Shown here in pieces: positions 40,227 through 49,415 of a stretch of 64,000 bases of DNA. Source of the stretch: an uncultured Eubacteriales bacterium. GTDB lineage: Bacteria; Bacillota; Clostridia; Peptostreptococcales; Anaerovoracaceae. How positions within the stretch are numbered: position 1 is the first letter of the stretch; each line of letters begins with the position of its first letter. The notes under the pieces were generated by a model that worked only from the letters and a program-made list of their open reading frames with translations, was not told where the DNA came from and ran no database searches. The stretch spans positions 1-64,000 of the forward strand of contig CACYYD010000008.1 in NCBI GenBank assembly GCA_902778585.1, read 5' to 3'. A program made the position numbers and the translations under genes.

Positions 40227-40688
40227 ATGGCAGCAGAACAGGAAATGATGCAGACAGCGGCACAGGAAGCGCCGCAGGATGCAGTGCAGATAGATGTTGA
40301 CGTTGACGGAGACTGCAACATGGAGTGGGAGGTAGAGACCGAACCTGCTCCTGATACAGGATATACAGAGACTGTCACGGAAGAAGTATATGAAGAGCCG
40401 TACGAGCCATATGATCAGTACGATCAATACGATCAGGGCATACCTGTGGCAAGAAGGATGAACAAGCATCTCTTCACATGGCTCCTCAGCTTTTACCTGG
40501 GCATTTTCGGAGCCGACAGGTTCTTCCGCGGACAGCCGGTGCTTGGTCTTGCCAAGCTTATGACTTTCGGAGGCTTCGGCTTCTGGTATCTGGCCGATCT
40601 TGTGATCGCCGTGATGAAGTCATACGGAGAAGGGTACAGGGACATGGATGATCTATTGTTTGATCGCTATGGACGCTACATATATTGA
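40227..40688 (+). CDS. TM2 domain protein with acidic N-terminal tail
   Basis: The product is 153 residues. The first 70 are very acidic, with the repeat YDQYDQYDQ near 63-71. A TM2 domain follows (KHLFTWLLSFYLGIFGADRF, then the second helix to AVMKSY). TM2 proteins are small two-helix membrane proteins of poorly known function. The acidic tail is unusually long. Probably cotranscribed with the 40710 and 41124 genes. Confidence 0.82.
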   Translation: MAAEQEMMQTAAQEAPQDAVQIDVDVDGDCNMEWEVETEPAPDTGYTETVTEEVYEEPYEPYDQYDQYDQGIPVARRMNKHLFTWLLSFYLGIFGADRFFRGQPVLGLAKLMTFGGFGFWYLADLVIAVMKSYGEGYRDMDDLLFDRYGRYIY

Positions 40689-40709
40689 TAGATAAGAGGT
40701 ATAGGAACG

Positions 40710-41111
40710 ATGGAAAACAACAATAAAGATTTCAAGGATATGGATTATACAGTGGTCCTGGACAGGAACTACAGAGGGCCGGTGATCGAGGCTGAGCAGA
40801 AAAAGCAGGAAGCTGAGGCCGCGAAGGCTGTGCCGGAGCCGGAGATCGAGTTCGATGCGGGCAAGGCCGAAGCTGAGAAGATATATGAGACATACGAGAG
40901 CATGTTCATCAAGGACTACACAGCTCTAGACAAGGACGACATCTATCCGCATTCGTACCAGTGGCGCGTCGGCGACAGATACAGCGAGGACAAGCTGGCT
41001 GTCGTTGAGGCTGCGATCAGGCGGAAAAAGAGGATCGCAGAGACCGAAGAGTACCTGGAATACGTCGAGAAGGTGAAGAGATCCAAGTTCACACCGATGT
41101 CCTGGGAATAG
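40710..41111 (+). CDS. Acidic helical protein, function unknown
   Basis: The product is 133 residues, soluble and helical, with a charged coiled-coil-like segment (EAEQKKQEAEAAKA). A Tyr-rich middle (YPHSYQWRVGDRY) and basic end follow. AGAGGTATAGGAAC precedes the start. It lies 21 bp after the TM2 gene and 12 bp before the Cys-rich protein gene. I recognise no family. Confidence 0.68.
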   Translation: MENNNKDFKDMDYTVVLDRNYRGPVIEAEQKKQEAEAAKAVPEPEIEFDAGKAEAEKIYETYESMFIKDYTALDKDDIYPHSYQWRVGDRYSEDKLAVVEAAIRRKKRIAETEEYLEYVEKVKRSKFTPMSWE

Positions 41112-41123
41112 AGAAGAGCCTGC

Positions 41124-41672
41124 ATGATCAAGAGCGCGGTCAGGAAAAGAACGTATAAGGCGATATACAGGCTGCTCGACAGGGTCTCACCGGTGCCGTT
41201 TGACTGCGGCACCATCTGCGGAGCCGCATGCTGCAATGCGGCCGCTTATGATGAGGAAATGGGCATCATGCTCCTTCCCGGCGAGGAGAAGATACATGAC
41301 AGGCATGATGAATGGCTCGAGTGGGAGACACTCAGCACCGACGAGTATGATCTCCCGGGGAGCTGGAACGGCAAGGTCTACTTCGTGAGATGCAAGACGC
41401 CGCCGCACTGCCCGAGGCATCTGAGGCCTATACAGTGCAGGAGCTTTCCGCTTCTGCCGCATCTTAGCGAAGACGGGGAGCTCACGCTGGTCTACAACGA
41501 CTACGATCTTCCATACGCCTGCCCGATGATAGAGGATGAGACAGAGCTCGACGGGCGTTTCGTAAAGGCCACTCATACCGCTTGGAAGCACCTGATACGC
41601 GATCCTCTCATTTACGATCTCGTATGGGGCGAGTCCCGCGAAAGGGATGCTGAAATGCAGAGCGATGGCTGA
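41124..41672 (+). CDS. YkgJ-like Cys-cluster protein
   Basis: The product is 182 residues. Cys residues occur as CGTICGAACC near 28-37, CKTPPHCPRHLRPIQCRSFP near 91-110 and one later Cys, the pattern of the YkgJ-type zinc/iron-chelating cluster family. No enzymatic activity is established for the family. It belongs to the 40227-41672 gene group. The ribosome-binding site is modest. Confidence 0.75.
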   Translation: MIKSAVRKRTYKAIYRLLDRVSPVPFDCGTICGAACCNAAAYDEEMGIMLLPGEEKIHDRHDEWLEWETLSTDEYDLPGSWNGKVYFVRCKTPPHCPRHLRPIQCRSFPLLPHLSEDGELTLVYNDYDLPYACPMIEDETELDGRFVKATHTAWKHLIRDPLIYDLVWGESRERDAEMQSDG

Positions 41673-41693
41673 AATACCAAAAAGGGAGAAACG

Positions 41694-42476
41694 ATGAAAC
41701 AATACATAGTCGATGCATTTACAGATAAGCCGTTTTCGGGCAACCCGGCAGCTGTCTGTGTGATGGAAAGCTGGCCGTCCGAGGACTTCATGATGAAGCT
41801 CGCGATGGAGAACAATCTGTCGGAGACGGCGTTTATTGTAAAAGAAGATGAGGGCTATCATCTGCGCTGGTTCACACCTGAGACAGAAGTGGAGCTCTGC
41901 GGACACGCGACTCTGGCTTCGTCTTTCGTCGTCCTCAACTACTATGAACCTGAGGCGGAGTCAGTCGTTTTCAACACTCTGAGCGGAGCGTTGACTGTGA
42001 CCCGCAAGGGCGACCTTTATGAGATGGACTTCCCTACATATGATCTTAAGGAGATCCCGGTGACGGACGACATGGAGAAGGCCTACGGCGTTCGCCCTGT
42101 GAAGGCGGTGCTCGGGCTCGACCTCATATGCGTATTCGAAAATGAAGAACAAGTGCGCAGCATGGTCCCGGATCAGGCAGCACTTTTGAAGATAGAAGGG
42201 CGTCTGCAGAACGCAACTGCCCGCGGGTCTGACGCGGACTGCGTGTCCAGGAGCTTTGCGCCGGGCGTAGGGGTCCCGGAGGATCCTGTATGCGGATCGG
42301 CTCACTGCCAGATCGCCGACTATTGGTCGGAGATCCTCGGAAAGCAGGAGATACACGCTTACCAGGCATCGAAGCGCGGCGGGCATCTGTACTGCAGGAT
42401 GCTCGGCGGCGGCAGGATAGCGATAAGCGGAAAAGCCGCGCTGGTCGCGATAAGCGAGATCGTTGCAGAGGCATAA
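41694..42476 (+). CDS. PhzF family isomerase
   Basis: The product is 260 residues. The N-terminal QYIVDAFTDKPFSGNPAAVC and the catalytic Glu in NLSETAFI match PhzF, as does the second-half DPVCGSAHCQIADYW motif. PhzF-like proteins catalyse double-bond or epimerase chemistry on small acids. Most genomic members, like this one, are not linked to phenazine genes and have unknown substrates. AAAGGGAG supports the start. Confidence 0.88.
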   Translation: MKQYIVDAFTDKPFSGNPAAVCVMESWPSEDFMMKLAMENNLSETAFIVKEDEGYHLRWFTPETEVELCGHATLASSFVVLNYYEPEAESVVFNTLSGALTVTRKGDLYEMDFPTYDLKEIPVTDDMEKAYGVRPVKAVLGLDLICVFENEEQVRSMVPDQAALLKIEGRLQNATARGSDADCVSRSFAPGVGVPEDPVCGSAHCQIADYWSEILGKQEIHAYQASKRGGHLYCRMLGGGRIAISGKAALVAISEIVAEA

Positions 42477-42516
42477 AAGCAGCAGACCGTCGTTCGGTGG
42501 ATTTAGAAGGATAGAA

Positions 42517-43698
42517 ATGGAATACAGAAAACTCGGAAATACCGGTCTCGAAGTAAGCGTTATTGCGCTTGGCTGCGAGGCCTTTGTAGAAGATAACAGC
42601 AACGCGAAGAAATTCCTCGATATGGCAGAGGCGGCAGGGGTCAATTATTTTGACCTCTTTTCACCTGATCCGGCGGCTAGGTCGGCCCTCGGTGAGGCCA
42701 TGGAGGGAAGGCGCGAAAAATTCATCATCCAGTCGCATATCTCATCGGTCTGGAAGAACGGCCAGTACGAGAGGAGCCGCGATCTCGATGATGTGAAAGC
42801 CGCATTTGAGGATTCTCTCGAGAGACTCAGAACGGACTACATAGATGTGGGCATGATCCACTACTGCGACGCTGACAGCGACTGGCAGATCATAAAGGAC
42901 AACGGTATAGTCGACTACGCGAAGCAGCTCAAGGCGGAAGGAAAGATCCGCCATATAGGTCTGTCTTCGCACAATCCGAAGGTCGCGATAAAGGCGATCG
43001 AAGAGGGCGACATCGAGGTCCTGATGTTCAGCGTCAACCCGGTGTACGACATGCTCCCGGGCACTGAAGTCGTCGATGACCTCTGGGCAGACGAGGTATA
43101 CGAAGGCGGATTCACCAACATGGATCCTGAGCGCCAGAGATTGTACGAGCTCTGCGAGAGCATGGGCGTCGGCATCACGGTAATGAAGGCCTTTGCCGGC
43201 GGAGACCTGCTGAGCGCTGAGATGTCGCCTGCGGGCGCAGCTCTCACTCCGGCCCAGTGCATCAGCTACTGCCTGTCGAGACCGGCGGTTGCGACGATCT
43301 GCTCTGGCGCAAGGAACGAGGAACAGCTCGCTGAGAGCATCGCATACTGCGAGGCTTCACCTGAGGAGCGCGACTATGCTGAGGCCTTCGCTAACTTTCC
43401 TAAGGTGAGCTGGAGCGGACACTGCATGTACTGCACGCACTGCCATCCGTGCCCTGCGGAGATAGATATAGCATTCGTGACAAAGCTGCTGAACCTCGTC
43501 GTCGCTCACAACGAGTCGAACGGCATCAAAGAAGGCAGCGAGGGATTCCGTGTGCCTGACACTGAGAGGATGCACTATGAGGTACTCGAAAAGCACGCCG
43601 GAGACTGCCTGCAGTGCGGCATGTGCGAGACGAGGTGCCCGTTCGATGTGAAGATACGCGAGAACATGGAGCACGCGAAGAAAGTATTCGGATACTGA
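42517..43698 (+). CDS. Aldo/keto reductase with C-terminal Fe-S domain
   Basis: The product is 393 residues from ATG 42517 (AGAAGGATAG upstream). Residues 1-270 form an AKR barrel (MEYRKLGNTGLEVSVIALGC, then FDLFSPDP and MIHYCDADSD). The C-terminal 110 residues carry two Cys groups, CMYCTHCHPCP and CLQCGMCETRCPF, for 4Fe-4S binding. Such Fe-S AKRs are common in anaerobes and probably accept ferredoxin electrons; substrates are unknown. Confidence 0.88.
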   Translation: MEYRKLGNTGLEVSVIALGCEAFVEDNSNAKKFLDMAEAAGVNYFDLFSPDPAARSALGEAMEGRREKFIIQSHISSVWKNGQYERSRDLDDVKAAFEDSLERLRTDYIDVGMIHYCDADSDWQIIKDNGIVDYAKQLKAEGKIRHIGLSSHNPKVAIKAIEEGDIEVLMFSVNPVYDMLPGTEVVDDLWADEVYEGGFTNMDPERQRLYELCESMGVGITVMKAFAGGDLLSAEMSPAGAALTPAQCISYCLSRPAVATICSGARNEEQLAESIAYCEASPEERDYAEAFANFPKVSWSGHCMYCTHCHPCPAEIDIAFVTKLLNLVVAHNESNGIKEGSEGFRVPDTERMHYEVLEKHAGDCLQCGMCETRCPFDVKIRENMEHAKKVFGY

Positions 43699-43713
43699 TA
43701 ATTGGGAAAAACG

Positions 43714-44526
43714 ATGGAAAAGGGAAGCCCGGAGATGAAAAGAAAGCCTGTCGTAGCCGTGTGCTATGACTTCGACAAGACGCTCTCGCCCGACAACATG
43801 CAGGCGCAGGGCTATCTTCAGGCGATAAAATATGAGGACCAGGATGAGTTCTGGCGCGAGACAGGAGAGCTCGCGAAAGAGCACGACATGGACGTCAACC
43901 TCGCGTGGATGTACCTGATGCTCAAGGGGGCCCGCGGCAAGGAGATCTTCAGGCGCGAGATGCTGGCCCGCTACGGAGCGCAGGTAAAACTCTACGACGG
44001 TGTGGAGGAGTGGTTCGACCGCATCTGCCGTTACGGCGAAGAGAGGGGCGTGACAGTGGAGCACTACATAGTCTCGTCCGGCCTCAGGGAGATGATCGAA
44101 GGCACCTGCATCGCGGACAAGTTCACGAAGATCTACGCGAGCTCGTTCTATTACGACGCGGACGGAGTCGCAGTATGGCCTGCTCAGGTGGTCAACTACA
44201 CCAACAAGACGCAGTTCCTCTTCAGGATCTCCAAGGGCGTTCTCGATGTAAATGACAATGCTGTCAACAACTATTTTGCGCCAGACGAGATACGCATTCC
44301 ATTCACCAGAATGGTATACATAGGCGACAGCGAGACGGACATCCCGTGCATGAAGCTGGTGAATTCCTACGGCGGATATTCCGTGGGAGTGTACGATCCG
44401 GTCACGGGAGACAAAAGCAAGGTCCTGAAACTGATGGCTGAGAACCGTATCGGTTATTATGCGCCTGCGGACTACACCGAAGGCTCCGAACTCGACACCC
44501 TTCTCAAAACCATCCTCAGCAGTTGA
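43714..44526 (+). CDS. HAD superfamily phosphatase
   Basis: The product is about 270 residues. Motif I is CYDFDKTLSPDNM, motif II VSSGLREMIEG and motif IV YIGDSETDIPCM, as in phosphoserine phosphatase-like HADs. The region between I and II is a long helical cap. The start is uncertain: TTG 43702, ATG 43714 or ATG 43735. It follows the AKR gene by about 15 bp. Confidence 0.83.
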   Translation: MEKGSPEMKRKPVVAVCYDFDKTLSPDNMQAQGYLQAIKYEDQDEFWRETGELAKEHDMDVNLAWMYLMLKGARGKEIFRREMLARYGAQVKLYDGVEEWFDRICRYGEERGVTVEHYIVSSGLREMIEGTCIADKFTKIYASSFYYDADGVAVWPAQVVNYTNKTQFLFRISKGVLDVNDNAVNNYFAPDEIRIPFTRMVYIGDSETDIPCMKLVNSYGGYSVGVYDPVTGDKSKVLKLMAENRIGYYAPADYTEGSELDTLLKTILSS

Positions 44527-44557
44527 CAAGGGGGACGGTTCTCTTTGTCAACTTTTT
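44521..44557 (+). terminator. Intrinsic terminator at the HAD gene end
   Basis: AGTTGACAA (44521-44529) pairs with TTGTCAACT (44545-44553), followed by TTTT. It contains the stop codon of the HAD gene. Confidence 0.82.
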
Positions 44558-44595
44558 GCAATTATTCATATATTAACCGGGAAAAGAGGCAAACA

Positions 44596-45126
44596 ATGAG
44601 AAAGATACTGATCGTAGTCGACATGCAGAATGATTTTATCGACGGCGCGCTGGGCACAAAAGAGGCAGCCGCCATCGTAGACAATGTAAAAGAGAAGATA
44701 CGCTCATATCCGGCTGAGAATACTTTTGTGACCATGGACACGCACCGGCCGGACTATCTGAACACTCAGGAGGGGCGCAATCTCCCTGTGGAACATTGCA
44801 TTGAAGGCACACACGGGTGGCAGCTAAGAAGCGACATTGCAGAGCTTCTGCAGGATGCAAGGGTGTACCGGAAACCGACATTCGGAAGCACGGCGCTGGC
44901 GGAGGATATCGCCGCGATCGATGAAAAAGAAGAGATAGAGATAGAGCTCGTGGGCCTGTGCACGGATATTTGTGTGGTATCGAATGCGCTGCTTCTCAAG
45001 GCATTTATGCCTGAGGTAAAGATCTCCGTTGACCCTGCGTGCTGTGCGGGCGTTACACCGGAGTCCCATGAGGCTGCGCTCAAAACGATGCAGATGTGCC
45101 AGATCCACGTGGAGGACGTAAAGTGA
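44596..45126 (+). CDS. Isochorismatase-family cysteine hydrolase (nicotinamidase-like)
   Basis: The product is 176 residues from ATG 44596. The catalytic triad is visible: Asp in VVDMQNDFIDGAL, Lys in YRKPTFGST, and Cys in GLCTDICVVSNAL. This layout matches nicotinamidase/pyrazinamidase-like enzymes that hydrolyse amides such as nicotinamide. The metal-site His (MDTHRPDY) is also present, which supports nicotinamidase. Its stop overlaps the next GTG start. Confidence 0.82.
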   Translation: MRKILIVVDMQNDFIDGALGTKEAAAIVDNVKEKIRSYPAENTFVTMDTHRPDYLNTQEGRNLPVEHCIEGTHGWQLRSDIAELLQDARVYRKPTFGSTALAEDIAAIDEKEEIEIELVGLCTDICVVSNALLLKAFMPEVKISVDPACCAGVTPESHEAALKTMQMCQIHVEDVK

Positions 45127-45839
45127 TATTAAACAAAAAAGACAGACTGCCGGCAAGTTTCTGCGGCGCGGACGTCAAACTGTCCGTCGAGGGGGCTTTC
45201 CGCATAGTTGAAGATATGGTCACTGAGATCATGGGCGACCAGAAAATAGACGGAGTGACCTGCATGCGCGAATACGGCGGCATGTGGGTATTTGTCCGCA
45301 ACCATATAGATCTTCTGCAGCCTCTCGGATGGATGGAGGAATACACGGCAAAGAGCTTCATAAGTTCGTTCTCGAAGGTGAGGCTGTACATAGACACCAT
45401 TCTCGAGAAGGCGGACGGGACGATGGTCCTTGCTTCGAGGCTCGAGCTCTGCGCGGTGGACCTCGAGACAGGCAAGATAAGAAGGGCGTCGACCGTGGGC
45501 GTCGGGGAGAACACTCCGCCTGAGGAGTCGCCGGTCGAGATCACATATTCACGTGAGAAGCCTGTGAAGGCAGAACTCCTCGACGAGCTGACCGTGCGCT
45601 CGTCCGACATCGACTACTGCAAGCACACAAACAATATTTCATACGTGCGCTACTTCATGAACCAGTACGATGTTGAAGATCTTATCGCGCGCCCGGTGAA
45701 GTCGATAGAGGTGCAGTACGGCACGCAGACCCATGAGGGCGATGTGCTGAAGGTGTGGCGCTGCGATTCTGAGAGCGCCGATGCTTTCGAGATAGAACTG
45801 GACGGAAATGCGGCTGTGAGCTGCCTTGTTGTCAGATAG
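45123..45839 (+). CDS. Acyl-ACP thioesterase-like hotdog protein
   Basis: The product is 238 residues from a GTG overlapping the previous stop (GTGGAGG upstream). Two hotdog-like halves are seen; the second contains VRSSDIDYCKHTNNISYVRY, the catalytic Asn-His region of the FatA/acyl-thioesterase family. It would release fatty or other acyl chains from ACP or CoA. The first half is more divergent. Confidence 0.75.
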   Translation: MILNKKDRLPASFCGADVKLSVEGAFRIVEDMVTEIMGDQKIDGVTCMREYGGMWVFVRNHIDLLQPLGWMEEYTAKSFISSFSKVRLYIDTILEKADGTMVLASRLELCAVDLETGKIRRASTVGVGENTPPEESPVEITYSREKPVKAELLDELTVRSSDIDYCKHTNNISYVRYFMNQYDVEDLIARPVKSIEVQYGTQTHEGDVLKVWRCDSESADAFEIELDGNAAVSCLVVR

Positions 45840-45858
45840 ACAGGGGAGAGGACCGGAA

Positions 45859-46347
45859 ATGACAGGAAAATTCTGCAGGGAATGCGGCACAAAGCTTGAA
45901 ATGAGAGATCTCGAGCATGAGGGGACTGTCCCTTACTGCCCTAAGTGCGGGCTGTACAGATTTCCGCTGTACAATGTCGCCGTCAGCATGATAGTCGTGA
46001 ACGAGTCAACTGACGAGATACTTCTCATAAAGCAGTACGGCAGGCCGCACTACATACTCGTCGCGGGATACGTTAACCAGGGCGAAGGCCTGGAGGACGC
46101 GGTCGCACGAGAGGTGAAGGAAGAGACCGGAATGACAGTCTCGCGCGTAAAGTTCAACCGCACGCAGTACTTCGAAAGGTCTGATGCGCTGATGTGCAAC
46201 TTCACGGCTTTCGTAAAGGACGCGAGCGAGATGCGCCCTAATTACGAGATCGATTCGTACTCGTGGTTCAGCCGCGAGGACGCAAGGAAAAACATACGCC
46301 CGGACAGCCTGGCGGAGTACTTCCTGGTATCGTATCTGGACGAATGA
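45859..46347 (+). CDS. NUDIX hydrolase with N-terminal zinc ribbon
   Basis: The product is 162 residues from ATG 45859 (GGGGAGAGGACCGG upstream). An N-terminal zinc ribbon (CRECG, CPKCG) precedes a NUDIX box, GYVNQGEGLEDAVAREVKEE, then TGM. This is the arrangement of NudC-type NADH pyrophosphatases, though the protein is shorter. It hydrolyses nucleotide-diphosphate derivatives. Confidence 0.87.
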   Translation: MTGKFCRECGTKLEMRDLEHEGTVPYCPKCGLYRFPLYNVAVSMIVVNESTDEILLIKQYGRPHYILVAGYVNQGEGLEDAVAREVKEETGMTVSRVKFNRTQYFERSDALMCNFTAFVKDASEMRPNYEIDSYSWFSREDARKNIRPDSLAEYFLVSYLDE

Positions 46348-46406
46348 CCGCTGTCATATCCGGACGGATAATACACACTGACTGAGAAAGACAAGGGTAA
46401 GACAAA

Positions 46407-46943
46407 ATGCCTGATTATAAAGAACTTGAAAAGAATGTCTGCTATGTCATAAAGGAGCAGCATGTGAAGCTGGGCTACAGCGAGAACGCCAGATGGCTGT
46501 ACTATCCGCTGAGCGCGCTCAACCATCTGCTCGGGACAGAGCTGGACATCCCGGGAATGGAAGAGGCTCTGAAGGGCTTCTTTGACTATGCCGAAGAAAG
46601 GCTCGGACCGGGAAGCGTGACATATAAAGGTGAGAGGTTCTGCCTCCACATGGATCCGAAGGCTTCGAAGTACGTGCACGAGTGCGTGCCCGATGAGCCT
46701 TTCCTGAACGACCTCGTTGACGCACTTGCGCACCACGCGTCGATGGATGAGGTCGTGGAGGTCTTCAGAAAGCATTCCGACAAGGTCCATGTCGAAGAGG
46801 CAGACAACGAGGAATTCGACATGCTGGTCTACTTTGAGGACGGCGAGCCGGATCCATTCGTTTACTGCCTCGCCGACGAGATGGGGCACATAACATACCA
46901 CCGCATGATAATGTCCGAACTCGAGGAGAGACTGGGCAAATAG
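46407..46943 (+). CDS. DUF3877-like conserved protein
   Basis: The product is 178 residues, soluble and mostly helical, with the conserved opening LEKNVCYVIKEQHVKLGYSE and a late HITYHRMIMSELEERLGK. It appears to match DUF3877, a family mostly confined to Firmicutes with no known function. It forms a row with the 46974 and 47211 genes. Confidence 0.68.
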   Translation: MPDYKELEKNVCYVIKEQHVKLGYSENARWLYYPLSALNHLLGTELDIPGMEEALKGFFDYAEERLGPGSVTYKGERFCLHMDPKASKYVHECVPDEPFLNDLVDALAHHASMDEVVEVFRKHSDKVHVEEADNEEFDMLVYFEDGEPDPFVYCLADEMGHITYHRMIMSELEERLGK

Positions 46944-46973
46944 CGCTGTCTCTGCCGCAGAACGGAGGACCGC

Positions 46974-47198
46974 ATGGGACTGTTCGGTAAGAAGAAAAGC
47001 GAATACGTGAAGATGCCGGAGGGCGACTTTGAGCCTGTCATCCGCTGCAGCATATGCACCGGAGAGCAGACTTTGTGCGCGCGTGAGCGCGGAAGCAGCA
47101 AGCTTCATGAGCTGATGCTTATAAGGTCACCGGAAGATCTTGAAGGATTCTGCGCTGCGAACGGGCTGGATCCTTCGGATGTGGAGAAGATTTACTGA
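46974..47198 (+). CDS. Small conserved protein of unknown function
   Basis: The product is 74 residues. It has a short basic start (MGLFGKKKSEY), a CxxC in RCSICTGEQTLCA, and an acidic C-terminal helix (IRSPEDLEGFCAANGLDPSD). ACGGAGGA precedes the ATG. Similar small proteins occur in Clostridia, but I know no function. It overlaps no neighbour and is 12 bp before the YbaK gene. Confidence 0.68.
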   Translation: MGLFGKKKSEYVKMPEGDFEPVIRCSICTGEQTLCARERGSSKLHELMLIRSPEDLEGFCAANGLDPSDVEKIY

Positions 47199-47210
47199 CA
47201 GGAAGGCATT

Positions 47211-47687
47211 ATGAACGAAGCAGAAGCAAAATGCCGTGAATATCTCAGAAGCAAGGGGATGGACGGCCGTATAATAGATTTCAAGAATACGGATATCACA
47301 GCGGAGAGCACTGCCATCGCTCTCGGCGTTGATGTGGACCGCATCTGCAAGGGTCTGGCATTCAAAGGCAAAGGGGGCACGGCCTTGGTCGTGATCGCTT
47401 CAGGCAAGTCGCGCGTCAATAACGGGCGGTTCAGAGATGTTTTCGGTTTCAGACCGCACATGCTCCCGGCAGAAGAAACGGAAAAGCTTATAGGGCATGT
47501 GGCCGGCACCATAAATCCTTTCTGTCTGAAGGATACTGCGAAGCTCTACCTGGACCTGTCCATAAGAAAACACATCGGAGAAACTGTCTTTCCCGGTATA
47601 GGCGGCGAGGATTCAGTCGTTGAGCTGACGGTGGACGAGCTCGAGAAGCTGTCCGACCCGGTCTGCTGGGTGAACGTTACGCTATAA
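47211..47687 (+). CDS. YbaK/EbsC-family aminoacyl-tRNA deacylase
   Basis: The product is 158 residues, a single YbaK domain. The conserved GVDVDRICKGLAFKGKGGTA with the key Lys, then VIASGKSRVN and the GHVAGTINPF loop, match Cys-tRNA(Pro)/Pro-tRNA editing proteins. It would hydrolyse misacylated tRNA. AGGAAGG precedes the start. Confidence 0.87.
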   Translation: MNEAEAKCREYLRSKGMDGRIIDFKNTDITAESTAIALGVDVDRICKGLAFKGKGGTALVVIASGKSRVNNGRFRDVFGFRPHMLPAEETEKLIGHVAGTINPFCLKDTAKLYLDLSIRKHIGETVFPGIGGEDSVVELTVDELEKLSDPVCWVNVTL

Positions 47688-47761
47688 GAACGTTCTGATG
47701 CAACAGTATTCTATAAAGGATAAAGGGTTGAGAGATTCCGGCAGGGCTGCCGGATGGATAA

Positions 47762-48394
47762 ATGAACAGAGAAAAAGCACGTTTTATTCTGAATATCTTC
47801 ATAGCGGTCGTGGTACCGGCCGCATGGCTGTGGATGTTCTTCGGCAGCGTGGGTGAGCTCGCGCAGAACGGCATCGGCAGCCTCAAGTACTTTACGGTGC
47901 TGTCGAATTTCATGGCGGCTATCGCGGCGATCTACTGGCTGGCCTGCAGAAAAGGCAGCCCGGAGAAGCGTGACTTTGCGGAGCGCTTCAAGTACTTCGC
48001 GGCGGCAGCTGTGATGCTCACATTCACCGTCGTCGTGACGTTCCTCGGACCGCTTTACGGCTACATCAATATGTTCATAGGGGCGAACCTGTTCTTTCAC
48101 GGGCTGGTCCCGCTTGCTGCGGCGTTTGAGATCGTCTTTCTCTGCGACAGGCAGTTCACTAAGAGGGAAAACAATATTGCCGTGATCACACCGCTTGTTT
48201 ACGGCACGGGATATCTGATAAATATACTTATCAACGGTATGGGGACTTGGCCGGACACCAACGACTGGTATCTGTTTTTCGCATGGGGATACCTGGTCGG
48301 CTTCGTCATTTACGGAGCGATAGTGGCGGTCACATGGCTGCTGGCCTTCGCTATGCGGAAGGGGCAGGCGGCTTATCTGAGAAAACACAGATGA
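47762..48394 (+). CDS. Six-helix membrane protein (Pr6Pr-like)
   Basis: The product is 210 residues with six hydrophobic helices. Segments such as SLKYFTVLSNFMAAIAAIYW and the late WYLFFAWGYLVGFVIYG fit the Pr6Pr-type family of six-helix proteins. Its function is unknown. The ribosome-binding site (GGATGG) is modest. Confidence 0.72.
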   Translation: MNREKARFILNIFIAVVVPAAWLWMFFGSVGELAQNGIGSLKYFTVLSNFMAAIAAIYWLACRKGSPEKRDFAERFKYFAAAAVMLTFTVVVTFLGPLYGYINMFIGANLFFHGLVPLAAAFEIVFLCDRQFTKRENNIAVITPLVYGTGYLINILINGMGTWPDTNDWYLFFAWGYLVGFVIYGAIVAVTWLLAFAMRKGQAAYLRKHR

Positions 48395-48467
48395 TCCGGC
48401 CTGACGGAAAAGGGACTGAAGAACAGATCCCGGAAGGGATCAGAAAACAAAGGGGACAAAATACAAA

Positions 48468-49382
48468 ATGAATAAGAGCAGGGACAGACTGCAATTGATT
48501 TTTACGATGATGCTTTTCGGCACCATCGGCACGCTTTCGAGATTTATCAATATGCCATCGAGCCTCATCTGCCTCGGCAGGGCGTTCTTCGGAGTGATCA
48601 TCATACTCGCGGTGCTAGCTCTCCGCAAAGAGAGGCCGGACGCAGAGGCCATAAAGCGCAACCTCGGATGGTTCATACTCAGCTCGATATTTATGTGCGT
48701 CAACTGGATATGCCAGTTTGAGGCGTTCAAATATACGACAATAGCCGTGAGCACGCTGTGCTACTACATGCAGCCTGTATTTTACATACTGGCGGCGGCG
48801 ATCGTTCTTAAGGAGAAGCTGTCGGCCAAGAAGCTTGTATGCGTCATCGTCGCGTTCTGCGGAATGATCCTCGTATCCGGCGTGCTGCAGACGGGGCTCC
48901 ATCTGAGCGAGCTCAAAGGCGTGCTCTTCGGAGTCGCGGGCGGATTCTTCTACGCGATGGTCGTGCTGATCAACAAGTACATGAAGGACATCTCGCCGGT
49001 GAACACGACGATCATGCAGCTGGCGCTCGTGTCGGTGATAATGCTGCCGTACTCCGCGGCGACGGGTGCTTTCGCAGAGGCCAGGGTCACGACGACCGGC
49101 ATCATATGCCTGCTCGTGCTGGGCTTCCTGCATACGGGCATCGGATACATCATCTACTTTGACGCGGTCAACAAGCTGCCGGCGCAGACGGTCGGCATAC
49201 TGAGCTATATCGATCCGGTCGAGGCCGTGCTGCTGTCGGCGTTCTTCCTGAAGGAGCCGATTAATATCTACACCGTGATCGGTGCCGTGATGATACTTGG
49301 CGCCGCGGCGGTAAGCGAAAGCCAGCCGGCGAAAATGCGCGCGGAAAAAACTCCTGAAGCAGCAGAACGCAGCGCAAAATAA
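48468..49382 (+). CDS. EamA (DMT) family transporter
   Basis: The product is 304 residues with ten helices in two EamA repeats (FGTIGTLSRFINMPSSLICL near the start; EAVLLSAFFLKEPINIYTVI near the end). It is the third DMT carrier in the window and not closely similar to the other two. The end is a basic Ala/Glu-rich tail. AGGGGACAAAA precedes the ATG. Confidence 0.87.
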   Translation: MNKSRDRLQLIFTMMLFGTIGTLSRFINMPSSLICLGRAFFGVIIILAVLALRKERPDAEAIKRNLGWFILSSIFMCVNWICQFEAFKYTTIAVSTLCYYMQPVFYILAAAIVLKEKLSAKKLVCVIVAFCGMILVSGVLQTGLHLSELKGVLFGVAGGFFYAMVVLINKYMKDISPVNTTIMQLALVSVIMLPYSAATGAFAEARVTTTGIICLLVLGFLHTGIGYIIYFDAVNKLPAQTVGILSYIDPVEAVLLSAFFLKEPINIYTVIGAVMILGAAAVSESQPAKMRAEKTPEAAERSAK

Positions 49383-49415
49383 GGAATGAAGAGCAATCGG
49401 TAAAAGGAGACAGAG